From: Apostichopus japonicus
Taxonomy: Eukaryota > Echinodermata > Holothuroidea > Aspidochirotida > Stichopodidae
Assembly (NCBI RefSeq): GCF_037975245.1
Contig: NC_092569.1
Coordinates: 7,680,501-7,744,500 of the forward strand
DNA length: 64,000 nt
Direction: 5' to 3'
Position numbers and translations under genes: made by a program. This document shows, one piece after another, positions 27,505-41,630 of the stretch. The notes below the pieces were generated by a model. The model did not search any database and was not told where the DNA came from. It worked only from the letters and a program-made list of their open reading frames with translations. The stretch's first letter is position 1, and each line of letters begins with the position of its first letter.

Positions 27505-29358
27505 AATGTGTGTGATCGATCAATCGAATGTGCGGTATCGATCAATCGAATGTGCGGTATCGATCAATCGAATGTGCAGTATCGATCAATCGAATGTGCG
27601 GTATCGATCAGTCGAATGTGCCGTATCGATCAATCGAATGTGCGTTACCGATCAATCGAATGTGCGGTACTGATAAATCGAAAGCGCGGTATCGATCAAT
27701 CGAATGTGCGGTATCGATCAATCGATGTGCGTTATCGACTAATCGAATGTGCAGTATTGATCTATCCAATGTGCGGTATCGATCAATCGAATGTTCGGTA
27801 CCGATCAATCGAATGTTCGGTACCGATCAATCGAATGTGCGGTATCGATCAATCGAATGTGATACCGAAAATCGAATGTGCCGTACCGATTAATCGAATG
27901 TGTCTTACCGATCAATAAAATGTGTGTGATCGATCAATCGAATGTGCGGTATCGATCAATCGAATGTGCGGTATCGATCAATCGAATGTGCAGTATCGAT
28001 CAATCGAATGTGCGGTATCGATCAGTCGAATGTGCCGTATCGATCAATCGAATGTGCGTTACCGATCAATCGAATGTGCGGTACTGATAAATCGAAAGCG
28101 CGGTATCGATCAATCGAATGTGCGGTATCGATCAATCGAAAGTGCAGTACCGATTAATCGAATGTGCGATATCGATCAATCGAATGTGCGTTACCGATCA
28201 ATCGTATGTGCGGTACCGATCAATCGAATGTTCGGTACCGATCAATCGAATGTTCGGTACCGATCAATCGTATGTGCGGTACCGATCAATCGAATGTGCG
28301 GTACCGATCAATCGAATGTGCGGTACCGATAAATCGATAGCGCGGTATCGATCAATCGAATGTTCGGTACCGATCAATCGATGTGCGTTATCGACTAATC
28401 GAATGTGCAGTATCGATCTATCGAATGTGCGTTATCGATCAATCGAATGTGCGGTATCGATTAATCGAATGTGATACCGAAAATCGAATGTGCCGTACCG
28501 ATTAATCGAATGTGTCTTACCGATCAATAAAATGTGTGTGATCGATCAATCGAATGTGCGGTATCGATCAATCGAATGTGCGGTATCGATCAATCGAATG
28601 TGCAGTATCGATCAATCGAATGTGCGGTATCGATCAGTCGAATGTGCCGTATCGATCAATCGAATGTGCGTTACCGATCAATCGAATGTGCGGTACTGAT
28701 AAATCGAAAGCGCGGTATCGATCAATCGAATGTGCGGTATCGATCAATCGATGTGCGTTATCGACTAATCGAATGTGCAGTATTGATCTATCCAATGTGC
28801 GGTATCGATCAATCGAATGTTCGGTACCGATCAATCGAATGTTCGGTACCGATCAATCGAATGTGCGGTATCGATCAATCGAATGTGATACCGAAAATCG
28901 AATGTGCCGTACCGATTAATCGAATGTGTCTTACCGATCAATAAAATGTGTGTGATCGATCAATCGAATGTGCGGTATCGATCAATCGAATGTGCGGTAT
29001 CGATCAATCGATTGTTCAGTATCGATCAATCGAATGTGCGGTATCGATCAGTCGAATGTGCCGTATCGATCAATCGAATGTGCGTTACCGATCAATCGAA
29101 TGTGCGGTACTGATAAATCGAAAGCGCGGTATCGATCAATCGAATGTGCGGTATCGATCAATCGATGTGCGTTATCGACTAATCGAATGTGCAGTATTGA
29201 TCTATCCAATGTGCGGTATCGATCAATCGAATGTTCGGTACCGATTAATCGAATGTTCGGTACCGATCAATCGAATGTGCGGTATCGATCAATCGAATGT
29301 GATACCGAAAATCGAATGTGCCGTACCGATTAATCGAATGTGTCTTACCGATCAATAA
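27505..29358 (+). repeat. Cluster of 414-bp higher-order repeats
   Basis: Marker units end at 27,504, 27,918, 28,530, 28,944 and 29,358. Three of the four intervals are exactly 414 bp. The 612-bp interval contains the end of a different module (CAATCGTATGTGCGG to the ACCGAAAATCG unit) inserted between 414-bp blocks. Copies differ by isolated changes such as GATTGTTCAG near 29,010. This is the densest run of the 414-bp unit in the window. Confidence 0.85.
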
Positions 29359-30204
29359 AATGTGTGTGATCGATCAATCGAATGTACGGTATCGATCAAT
29401 CGAATGTGCGGTATCGATCAATCGAATGTGCCGTATCGATCAATCGAATGTGCGTTACCGATCAATCGAATGTGCGGTACTGATAAATCGAAAGCGCGGT
29501 ATCGATCAATCGAATGTGCGGTATCGATCAATCGAAAGTGCAGTACCGATTAATCGAATGTGCGATATCGATCAATCGAATGTGCGTTACCGATCAATCG
29601 TATGTGCGGTACCGATCAATCGAATGTTCGGTACCGATCAATCGAATGTTCGCTACCAATCAATCGTATGTGCGGTACCGATCAATCGAATGTGCGGTAC
29701 CGATCAATCGAATGTGCGGTACCGATAAATCGATAGCGCGGTATCGATCAATCGAATGTTCGGTACCGATCAATCGATGTTCGTTATCGACTAATCGAAT
29801 GTGCAGTATCGATCTATCGAATGTGCGTTATCGATCAATCGAATGTGCGGTATCGATTAATCGAATGTGATACCGAAAATCGAATGTGCCGTACAGATCA
29901 ATCGAATGTGCGTTACCGATCAATCGAATGTGCGTTATCGATCAATCGAATGTGCGTTATCGATCAATCGAATGTGCGGTATCGATCAATCGAATGTGCG
30001 GTACCGATCAATCGAATGTGCGGTATCGATCGAATGTGCGGTATCGATCAATCGAATGTGCGGTATCGATCAGTCGAATGTGCGGTATCGATCAATCGAA
30101 TGTGCCGTATCGATCAATCGAATGTGCGGTATCGATAAGTCAATGTGCGGAATCGTTAAATCGAATTTGCGGTATCGATCGAATGTGCGGTATCGAGCAA
30201 TCGA

Positions 30205-33200
30205 ATGTGCGGTATCGATCAGTCGAATGTGCGGTATCGATCAGTCGTATGTGCTGTATCGATCAATCGAATGTGCGGTATTTGTCAATCGAATGTGCCG
30301 TACCGATCAATCGAATGTGCGGTATCGATCAATCGAAGGTGCGTTATCGATCAATCGAAAGTGCAGTACCGAACAATCGAATGTACGGTCTCGATCAATC
30401 GAATGCGCGGTATCGATCAACTGAAAGCGCAGTATCGATCAATCGAATGTGCGGTATCGATGAATCGAATGTGCGGTATCGATCAATCGAATGTGCGGTA
30501 CTGATAATCGAAAGTGCAGTATCGATCAATCGAATGTGCGGTATTTGTCAATCGAATGTGCCGTACCGATCAATCGAATGTTCGGTACCGATCAATCGAA
30601 TGTTCGGTACCGATCAATCCGAATGTGCGGTATCGATCAATCGAATGTGCGGTATCGATCAATCGAATGTGCGGTATCGATCAATCGAATGTGCGGTATC
30701 GATCAATCGAATGTTCGCTACCGATCATTCGAATGTGCGTTATTGATCAATCGAATGTGCGATACCGATCAATCGAATGTGCGGTATCGATCAATCGAAT
30801 GTGCGGTATCGATCAATCGAACGCGCGGTATCGATCAATCGAATATGAGGTATCGATCAATCGAATGTGCGGTATCGATCAATCGAATGTGCGGTACCGA
30901 TCAATCGAATGTGCCGTATCGATCAATCGAATTTGCGGTACCGATCAATCGAATGCGCGGTATCGATCAATCGATGTGCGTTATCGACTAATCGAATGTG
31001 CAGTATCGATCTATCCAATGTGCGGTATCGATCAATCGAATGTGCGGTATCGATCAATCGAATGTGCCTTATCGATCAATCGAATGTGCGGTAGCGATCA
31101 GTCGAATGTGCCGTATCGAACAATCGAATGTTCGCTACCGATCAATCGAATGTGCGGTATCGATCAATCGAATGTGCGGTATCGATCAATCGAATGTGCG
31201 GTATCGATCAATCGAATGTGCGGTATCGATCAATCGAATGTTCGCTACCGATCAATCGAATGTGCGATATCGATCAATCGAATGTGCGTTTCCGATCAAT
31301 CGTATGTGCGGTACCGATCAATCGAATGTTCGGTACCGATCAATCGAATGTGTTGTATCGATCAATCGAATGTGCGGTATCGATCAATCGGATGTGCGGT
31401 ACCGATCAATCGAATGTGTTGTATCGATCAATCGAATGTGCGTTTCCGATCAATTGTATGTGCGGTACCGATCAATCGAATGTTCGGTACCGATCAATCG
31501 AATGTGCGGTATCGATCAATCGAATGTTCGCTACCGATCAATCGAATGTGCGGTACCGATCAATCGAATGTGTTGTATCGATCAATCGAATGTGCGGTAT
31601 CGATCAATCGAATGTGCGGTATCGATCAATCGAATGTGCGGTATCGATCAATCGAATGTTCGCTACCGATCAATCGAATGTGTGGTACCGATAAATCGAT
31701 AGCGCAGGATCGATCAATCGAATGTGCGGTACCGATCAATCGATGTGCGTTATCGACTAATCGAATGTGCAGTATCGATCTATCGAATGTGCGTTATCGA
31801 TCAATCGAATGTGCGGTATCGATTAATCGAATGTAATACCGAAAATCGAATGTGCCGTACCGATCAATCGAATGTGCGTTACCGATTAATCGAATGTGCG
31901 TTATCGATCAATCGAATGTGCGTTATCGATCAATCGAATGTGCGGTATCGATCAATCGAATGTGCGGTACCGATCAATCGAATGTGCGTTACCGATCAAT
32001 CGAATGTGCGGTACTGATAAATCGAAAGCGCGGTATCGATCAATCGAATGTGCGGTATCGATCAATCGAAAGTGCAGTACCGATTAATCGAATGTGCGAT
32101 ATCGATCAATCGAATGTGCGTTACCGATCAATCGTATGTGCGTTACCGATCAATCGAATGTGCGGTATCGATCAATCGAATGTGCGGTATCGATCAATCG
32201 AATGTGCGGTATCGATCAATCGAATGTTCGCTACCGATCAATCGAATGTGCGGTATCGATCAATCGAATGTGCGGTATCGATCAATCGAATGTGCGGTAA
32301 CGATAAATCGAATGTGCGGTATCGATCAATCGAATGTTCGCTACCGATCAATCGAATGTGCGATATCGATCAAACGAATGTGCGTTTCCGATCAATCGTA
32401 TGTGCGGTCCCGATCAATCGAATGTGCGGTACCGATCAATCGAATGTGTTGTATCGATCAATCTAATGTGCGGTATCGATCAATCGGATGTGCGGTATCG
32501 ATCAATCGAATGTGCGGTATCGATCAATCGAATGTGCGGTATCGATCAATCGAAAGTGAAGCATCGATCAATCGAATGTGCGGTACCGATCAATCGAATG
32601 TGCGGTACCGATAAATCGATAGCGCAGTATCGATCAATCGAATGTGCGGTACCGATCAATCGATGTGCGTTATCGACTAATCGAATGTGCAGTATCGATC
32701 TATCGAATGTGCGTTATCGATCAATCGAATGTGCGGTATCGATTAATCGAATGTGATACCGAAAATCGAATGTGCCGTACCGATCAATCGAATGTGCGTT
32801 ACCGATCAATCGAAAGTGCGTTATCGATCAATCGAATGTGCGTTATCGATCAATCGAATGTGCGGTATCGATCAATCGAATGTGCGGTACCGATCAATCG
32901 AATGTGCGGTATCGATCAATCGAATGTGCCGTATCGATCAATCGAATGTGCGGTATCGATAAGTCAATGTACGGAATCGTTCAATCGAATTTGCGGTATC
33001 GATCGAATGTGCGGTATCGATCAATCGAATGTGCTGTATCGATCAATCGAATGTGCGGTATCGATCAGTCGAATGTGCGTTATCGATCAATCGAATGTGC
33101 GGTATCGATCAATCGAATGTGCGGTACCGATCAATCGATGTGCGTTATCGACTGATCGAATGTGCAGTATCGATCTATCGAATGTGCGTTATCGATCAAT

Positions 33201-34828
33201 CGAATGTGCGGTATCGATTAATCGAATGTGATACCGAAAATCGGATGTGCCGTACCGATCAATCGAATGTGCGTTACCGATCAATCGAATGTGCGTTATC
33301 GATCAATCGAATGTGCGGTATCGATCAATCGAATGTGCGGTATCTATCAATCGAATGTGCGGTACCGATCAATCGAATATGCGGTATCGATCAATCGAAA
33401 GTGCCGTATCGATCAATCGAATGTGCGGTATCGATAAGTCAATGTGCGGAATCGTTCAATCGAATGTGCGGTATCGATCGAATGTGCGGTATCGATCATT
33501 CGAATGTGCGGTATCGATCAGTCGAATGTGCGGTATCGATCAATCGAATGTGCCGTATCGATCAATCGAATGTGCCGTATCGATAAGTCAATGTGCGGAA
33601 TCGTTCAATCGAATGTGCGGTATCGATCGAATGTGCGGTATCGATCAATCGAATGTGCGGTATCGATCAGTCGAATGTGCGGTATCGATCAGTCGAATGT
33701 GCTGTATCGATCAATCGAATGTGCTGTATGTGTCAATCGAATGTGCCGTACCGATCAATCGAATGTGCGGTATCGATCAATCGAAGGTGCGTTATCGATC
33801 AATCGAAAGTGCAGTACCGAACAATCGAAAGTACGGTACCGATGAATCGAATGCGCGGTATCGATCAACTGAAAGCGCAGTATCGATCAATCGAATGTGC
33901 GGTATCGATGAATCGAATGTGCGGTATCGATCAATCGAATGTGCGGTACCGATAATCGAAAGTGCAGTATCGATCAATCGAATGTGCGGTATTTGTCAAT
34001 CGAATGTGCCGTACCGATCAATCGAATGTTCGGTACCGATCAATCGAATGTTCGGTACCGATCAATCCGAATGTGCGGTATCGATCAATCGAATGTGCGG
34101 TATCGATCAATCGAATGTGCGGTATCGATCAATCGAATGTGCGGTATCGATCAATCGAATGTTCGCTACCGATCAATCGAATGTGCGTTATTGATCAATC
34201 GAATGTGCGGTTTCGATCAATCGAATGTGCGGTATCGATCAATCGAATGTGCGGAATCGATCAATCGAACGCGCGGTATCGATCAATCGAATATGAGGTA
34301 TCGATCAATCGAATGTGCGGTATCGATCAATCGAATGTGCGGTACCGATCAATCGAATGTGCCGTATCGATCAATCGAATTTGCGGTACCGATCAATCGA
34401 ATGCGCGGTATCGATCAATCGATGTGCGTTATCGACTAATCGAATGTGCAGTATCGATCTATCCAATGTGCGGTATCGATCAATCGAATGTGCGGTATCG
34501 AAAAATCGAATGTGCCTTATCGATCAATCGAATGTACGGTAGCGATCAGTCGAATGTGCCGTATCGAACAATCGAATGTTCGCTACCGATCAATCGAATG
34601 TGCGGTATCGATCAATCGAATGTGCGGTATCGATCAATCGAATGTGCGGTATCGATCAATCGAATGTGCGGTATCGATCAATCGAATGTTCGCTACCGAT
34701 CAATCGAATGTGCGATATCGATCAATCGAATGTGCGTTTCCGATCAATCGTATGTGCGGTACCGATCAATCGAATGTTCGGTACCGATCAATCGAATGTG
34801 TTGTATCGATCAATCGAATGTGCGGTAT
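30205..34828 (+). repeat. Repeated ~1.2-1.8 kb module (30,205 and 33,653)
   Basis: A module carrying GCGGTATTTGTCAATCG, GATCAACTGAAAGCGC, the 20-bp ACCGATAATCGAAAG unit and the 23-bp ATCAATCCGAATG unit starts near 30,205 and again near 33,653 (offset 3,448 bp). The offset becomes 3,470 bp further on, one unit more. The same module lies near 13,126 (offset 17,079 bp from 30,205). Related truncated versions occur near 19,600-20,000 and 23,800-24,150. Non-adjacent reuse indicates block transposition within the array by unequal exchange or a similar process. Confidence 0.75.
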
Positions 34829-37800
34829 CGATCAATCGGATGTGCGGTACCGATCAATCGAATGTGTTGTATCAATCAATCGAATGTGCGTTTCCGATCA
34901 ATCGTATGTGCGGTACCGATCAATCGAATGTTCGGTACCGATCAATCGAATGTGCGGTATCGATCAATCGAATGTTCGCTACCGATCAATCGAATGTGCG
35001 GTACCGATCAATCGAATGTGTTGTATCGATCAATCGAATGTGCGGTATCGATCAATCGGATGCGCGGTATCGATCAATCGAATGTGCGGTATCGATCAAT
35101 CGAATGTGCGGTATCGATCAATCGAATGTTCGCTACCGATCAATCGAATGTGTGGTACCGATAAATCGATAGCGCAGTATCGATCAATCGAATGTGCGGT
35201 ACCGATCAATCGATGTGCGTTATCGACTAATCGAATATGCAGTATCGATCTATCGAATGTGCGTTATCGATCAATCGAATGTGCGGTATCGATTAATCGA
35301 ATGTAATACCGAAAATCGAATGTGCCGTACCGATCAATCGAATGTGCGTTACCGATCAATCGAATGTGCGTTATCGATCAATCGAATGTGCGTTATCGAT
35401 CAATCGAATGTGCGGTATCGATCAATCGAATGTGCGGTACCGATCAATCGAATGTGCGGTATCGATCAATCGAATGTGCCGTATCGATCAATCGAATGTG
35501 CGGTATCGATAAATCAATGTGCGGAATCGTTCAATCGAATGTGCGGTATCGATCGAATGTGCGGTATCGATCAATCGAATGTGCGGTATCGATCAGTCGA
35601 ATGTGCGGTATCGATCGAATGTGCTGTATTGATCAATCGAATGTGCGGCACCGATCAGTCGAATGTGCCGTATCGATCAATCGAATGTGCGGTATTTGTC
35701 AATCGAATGTGCCGTACCGATCAATCGAATGTGCGGTATCGATCAATCGAATGTGCGTTATCGATCAATCGAAAGTGCAGTACCGAACAATCGAATGTGC
35801 GGTACCGATCAATCGAATGCGCGGTATCGATCAACTGAAAGCGCAGTATCGATCAATCAAATGTGCGGTATCGATCAATCGAATGTGCGGTATCGATCAA
35901 TCGAATGTGCGGTACCGATAATCGAAAGTGCAGTATCGATCAATCGAATGTGCGGTATTTGTCAATCGAATGTGCGGTACCGATCAATCGAATGTGCAGT
36001 ATCGATCTATCGAAAGCGCAGTATCGATCAATCGAATGTGCGGTATCGATCAATCGAAAGTGCAGTACCGATTAATCGAATGTGCGATATCGATCAATCG
36101 AATGTGCGTTACCGATCAATCGTATGTGCGGTACCGATCAATCGAATGTTCGGTACCGATCAATCGAATGTTCGGTACCGATCAATCGAATGTGCGGTAT
36201 CGATCAATCGAATGTGATACCGAAAATCGAATGTGCCGTTCCGATTAATCGAATGTGTCTTACCGATCAATAAAATGTGTGTGATCGATCAATCGAATGT
36301 GCGGTATCGATCAATCGAATGTGCGGTATCGATCAATCGAATGTGCAGTATCGATCAATCGAATGTGCGGTATCGATCAGTCGAATGTGCCGTATCGATC
36401 AATCGAATGTGCGTTACCGATCAATCGAATGTGCGGTACTGATAAATCGAAAGCGCGGTATCGATCAATCGAATGTGCGGTATCGATCAATCGAAAGTGC
36501 AGTACCGATTAATCGAATGTGCGATATCGATCAATCGAATGTGCGTTACCGATCAATCGTATGTGCGGTACCGATCAATCGAATGTGCGATATCGATCAA
36601 TCGAATGTGCGTTACCGATCAATCGTATGTGCGGTACCGATCAATCGAATGTTCGCTACCGATCAATCGAATGTTCGGTACCGATCAATCGAATGTGCGG
36701 TATCGATCAATCGAATGTGCGGTATCGATCAATCGAATGTGCGGTATCGATCAATCGAATGTGCGGTATCGATCGTATGTTCGGTACCGATCAATCGAAT
36801 GTGCGGTATCGATCAATCGAATGTGCGGTATCGATCAATCGAATGTGCGGTAACGATCAATCGAATGTGCGGTATCGATCAATCGAATGTTCGCTACCGA
36901 TCAATCGAATGTGCGATATCGATCAATCGAATGTGCGTTTCCGATCAATCGTATGTGCGGTACCGATCAATCGAATGTTCGGTACCGATCAATCGAATGT
37001 GTTGTATCGATCAATCGAATGTGCGGTATCGATCAATCGGATGTGCGGTACCGATCAATCGAATGTTCGCTACCGATCAATCGAATGTGCGGTACCGATC
37101 AATCGAATGTGTTGTATCGATCAATCGAATGTGCGGTATCGATCAATCGGATGTGCGGTATCGATCAATCGAATGTGCGGTATCGATCAATCGAATGTGC
37201 GGTATCGATCAATCGAATGTTCGCTACCGATCAATCGAATGTGCGGTACCGATCAATCGAATGTGCGGTACCGATAAATCGATAGCGCAGTATCGATCTA
37301 TCGAATATGCGTTATCGATCAATCGAATGTGCGGTATCGATTAATCGAATGTGATACCGAAAATCGAATGTGCCGTACCGATCAATCGAATGTGCGTTAC
37401 CGATCAATCGAATGTGCGTTATCGTTCAATCGAATGTGCGTTATCGACCAATCGAATGTGCGGTATCGATCAATCGAATGTGCGGTACCGATCAATCGAA
37501 TGTGCGGTATCGATCAATCGAATGTGCCGTATCGATCAATCGAATGTGCGGTATCGATAAGTCAATGTACGGAATCGTTCAATCGAATGTGCGGTATCGA
37601 TCGAATGTGCGGTATCGATCAATCGAATGTGCGGTATCGATCAGTCGAATGTGCGGTATCGATCAATCGAATGTGCTGTATCGATCAATCGAATGTGCGG
37701 TATCGATCAGTCGAATGTGCGTTATCGATCAATCGAATGTGCGGTATCGATCGAAGGTGTTGTATCGATCAATCGATGTGCGTTATCGACTAATCGAATG

Positions 37801-39433
37801 TGCAGTATCGATCTATCGAATGTGCGTTATCGATCAATCGAATGTGCGGTATCGATTAATCGAATGTGATAAAGAAAATCGGATGTGCCGTACCGATCAA
37901 TCGAATGTGCGTTACCGATCAATCGAATGTGCGTTATCGATTAATCGAATGTGCGGTATCGATCAATCGAATGTGCGGTATCTATCAATCGAATGTGCGG
38001 TACCGATCAATCGAATGTGCGGTATCGATCAATCGAAAGTGCCGTATCGATCAATCGAATGTGCGGTATCGATAAGTCAATGTGCGGAATCGTTCAATCG
38101 AATGTGCGGTATCGATCGAATGTGCGGTATCGATCAATCGAATGTGCGGTATCGATCAGTCGAATCTGCGGTATCGATCAATCGAATGTGCCGTATCGAT
38201 CAATCGAATGTGCGGTATCGATAAGTCAATGTGCGGAATCGTTCAATCGAATGTGCGGTATCGATCGAATGTGCGGTATCGATCAATCGAATGTGCGGTA
38301 TCGATCAGTCAAATGTGCGGTATCGATCAGTCGAATGTGCTGTATCGATCAATCGAATGTGCGGTATTTGTCAATCGAATGTGCCGTACCGATCAATCGA
38401 ATGTGCGGTATCGATCAATCGAAGGTGCGTTATCGATCAATCGAAAGTGCAGTACCGAACAATCGAATGTGCGGTACCGATCAATCGAATGTGCGGTATC
38501 GATCAACTGAAAGGGCAGTATCGATGAATCGAATGTGCGGTATCGATCAATCGGATGTGCGGTACCGATCAATCGAATGTGCGGTATCGATCAATCGAAT
38601 GTGCGGTATCGATCAATCGGATGTGCGGTATCGATCAATCGAATGTGCGGTATCGATCAATCGAATGTGCGGTATCGATCAATCGAATGTTCGCTACCGA
38701 TCAATCGAATGTGCGGTACCGATCAATCGAATGTGTTGTATCGATCAATCGAATGTGCGGTATCGATCAATCGGATGTGCGGTATCGATCAATCAATTGT
38801 GCGGTATCGATCAATCGAATGTGCGGTATCGATCAATCGAATGTTCGCTACCGATCAATCGAATGTGCGGTACCGATCAATCGAATGTGCGGTACCGATA
38901 AATCGATAGCGCAGTATCGATCAATCGATGTGCGTTATCGACTAATCGAATGTGCAGTATCGATCTATCGAATGTGCGTTATCGATCAATCGAATGTGCG
39001 GTATCGATTAATCGAATGTGATACCGAAAATCGAATGTGCCGTACCGATCAATCGAATGTGCGTTACCGATCAATCGAATGTGCGTTATCGATCAATCGA
39101 ATGTGCGTTATCGATCAATCGAATGTGCGGTATCGATCAATCGAATGTGCGGTACCGATCAATCGAATGTGCGGTATCGATCAATCGAATGTGCCGTATC
39201 GATCAATCGAATGTGCGGTATCGATAAGTCAATGTGCGGAATCGTTCAATCGAATGTGCGGTATCGATCGAATGTGCGGTATCGATCAATCGAATGTGCG
39301 GTATCGATATGTCGAATGTGCCGTATCGATCAATCGAATGTGCTGTATCGATCAATCGAATGTTCGCTACCGATCAATCGAATTCGCGGTACCGATCAAT
39401 CGAATGTGCGGTACCGATTAATTGAATGTTCGG

Positions 39434-39455
39434 TACCGATATTTTTTAAGTTAGG
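39434..39455 (+). repeat. Aberrant AT-rich 22-bp unit, copy 1
   Basis: The unit begins with the normal TACCGAT, but its remaining 15 bases read ATTTTTTAAGTTAGG in place of CAATCGAATGTGCGG. Total length stays at 22 bp, so register is kept. It lies just inside the class A/B boundary. Confidence 0.9.
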
Positions 39456-40291
39456 TACCGATCAATCGAATGTGCGGTACCAATGAATCGAATGTGCGGT
39501 ATCGATCAATCGAATGTTCGGTACCAATAAATCGAATGTGCGGTATCGATCAATCGAATGTGCGGTACCGATCAATAGAATGTGCGGTACCGATCAATCG
39601 ATTGTGCGGTACCGATCAATCGAATGTACGGTACCGATCAATCGAATGTGCGGTACCGATCAATCGAATGTGCGGTACCGATCAATCGAATGTGCGGTAC
39701 CGATAAATCCAATGTGCGGTACCGATCAATCGAATGTGCTGTATCGATAAATCGAATGTGCGATACCGATCAAGCGAATGTTCGGTACCGATACATCGAA
39801 TGTTCGGTACCAATCAATCCACTGTGCGTAACCGATCAATCGAATTCGCGGAACCGATCAATCGAATGTGCGGTACCGATCATTCGAATGTGCGATACCG
39901 ATCAATAGAATGTGCGGTACCGATAAATCGAAAGTTCTGTTCCGATCAATCGAATGTTCGGTAACGAAACATCGAATGTGCGGTACCGATCAATCGAATG
40001 TGCGGTACCGATCAATCGAATGTGCGGTACCGACAAATCGAATGTCCGGTACCGATTAATCGAAAATGCGGTACCGATGAATCGAATGTCCCGTACCGAT
40101 CAATCGAAAATGCGGTACCGATAAATCGAATGTGCGGTACCGATCAATCGAATGTCTGGTACCGATAAATCGAATGTGAGGTACCGATCAATCGATTGTC
40201 CGGTACCGATCAATCGAAAGTGCGGTACCGATCAATCGCATGTTCGGTACCGATCAATCGAATGTGCGGTACCGATCAATCGAATGCTCGG

Positions 40292-40313
40292 TACAGATAT
40301 TTTTTAAGTTAGG
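40292..40313 (+). repeat. Aberrant AT-rich 22-bp unit, copy 2
   Basis: The same ATTTTTTAAGTTAGG tail, here after TACAGAT. It is again exactly 22 bp, with ordinary class B units on both sides. Confidence 0.9.
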
Positions 40314-40439
40314 TACCGATCAATTGAATGTGCGATACCAATGAATCGAATGTTCGGAAACGATCAATCGAAAGTGCGGTACAAATAAATCGAATATGCG
40401 GTATCGATCAATCGAATATTCGGTACCAATAAATCGAAT

Positions 40440-41630
40440 GTGCGGTACCGATCAATCGAATGTGCGGTACCGATCAATCGAATGTTCGGTACCAATCAAT
40501 CCACTGTATGTAACCGATCAATCGAATTCGCGGAACCGATCAATCGAATGTGCGGTACCGATCAATCGAATGTGCGGTACCGATCAATCGAATGTACGTT
40601 ACCGATCAATCGAATGTGCGATACCGGTCAATAGAATGTGCGGTACCGATAAATCGAAAGTTTTGTTCCGATCAATCGAATGTTCGGTAACGTAACATCG
40701 AATGTGCGGTACCGATAACTCGAATGTGCGGTACCGATCAATCGAATGTGCGGTACCGACAAATCGAATGTCCGGTACCGATCAATCGAAAATGCGGTAC
40801 CGATAAATCGAATGTGCCGTACCGATCAATCGAAAGTGCGGTACCGATAAATCGAATGTGCGGTACCGATCAATCGAATGTGCTGTACGGATCAATCGAA
40901 TGTGCGGTACCGATCAATCGAATGTCCGGTACCGATAAATCGAATGTGAGGTACCGATCAACCGAAATTGCGGTACCGATAAATCGAATGTGCGGTACCG
41001 ATCATTCGAATGGTCGGTACGGATCAATCGAATGTGCGGTACCGATCAATCGAATGTGCGGTACCGATCAATCGAATGTTCGGTACCAATCAATCCACTG
41101 TATGTAACCGATCAATCGAATTCGCGGAACCGATCAATCGAATGTGCGGTACCGATCTATCGAATGTGCGGTACCGATCAATCGAATGTACGTTACCGAT
41201 CAATCGAATGTGCGATACCGGTCAATAGAATGTGCGGTACCGATAAATCGAAAGTTTTGTTCCGATCAATCGAATGTTCGGTAACGTAACATCGAATGTG
41301 CGGTACCGATAAATCGAATGTGCGGTACCGATCAATCGAATGTTCGGTACCGACAAATCGAATGTCCGGTACCGATCAATCGAAAATGCGGTACCGATAA
41401 ATCGAATGTGCCGTACCGATCAATCGAAAATGCGGTACCGATAAATCGAATGTGCGGTACCGATCAATCGAATGTGCTGTACGGATCAATCGAATGTGCG
41501 GTACCGATCAATCGAATGTCCGGTACCGATAAATCGAATGTGAGGTACCGATCAACCGAAATTGCGGTACCGATAAATCGAATGTGCGGTACCGATCATT
41601 CGAATGGTCGGTACGGATCAATCGAATGTG
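40440..41630 (+). repeat. 594-bp tandem duplication (27 units)
   Basis: Blocks near 40,440-41,030 and 41,034-41,625 match at an offset of 594 bp, exactly 27 units. Shared landmarks are CAATCCACTGTATGTAACC, GAATTCGCGGAACC, GATACCGGTCAATAG and GTAACGTAACATCG. Single differences such as GATAACTCG near 40,716 against GATAAATCG separate the copies. Confidence 0.8.

Larger units (their letters stand above)
1..39400 (+). repeat. 22-bp satellite array, class A (TATCGAT-type)
   Basis: Head-to-tail tandem array of a 22-bp unit. The class A consensus starts TATCGATCAATCGA and ends ATGTGCGG, and every unit seen lies in the same orientation. It is open at the left edge, so its true start is outside the window. 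TATCGAT units dominate, mixed with TACCGAT units at fixed places in higher-order blocks. Recurrent variants such as GATCAGTCG, TTATTGATC, ACTGATAAATCGAAAGCGC and GATCTATCC recur in the same order again and again, which shows that multi-unit blocks, not single units, were copied. Each unit carries three CpG dinucleotides and one GATC, and most carry the ATCGAT palindrome. There is no unique sequence, gene, RNA gene or transposon inside. The open frames here are products of the periodicity. The boundary with class B is drawn at the last TATCGAT-rich block and is good to about 50 bp. Confidence 0.97.
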
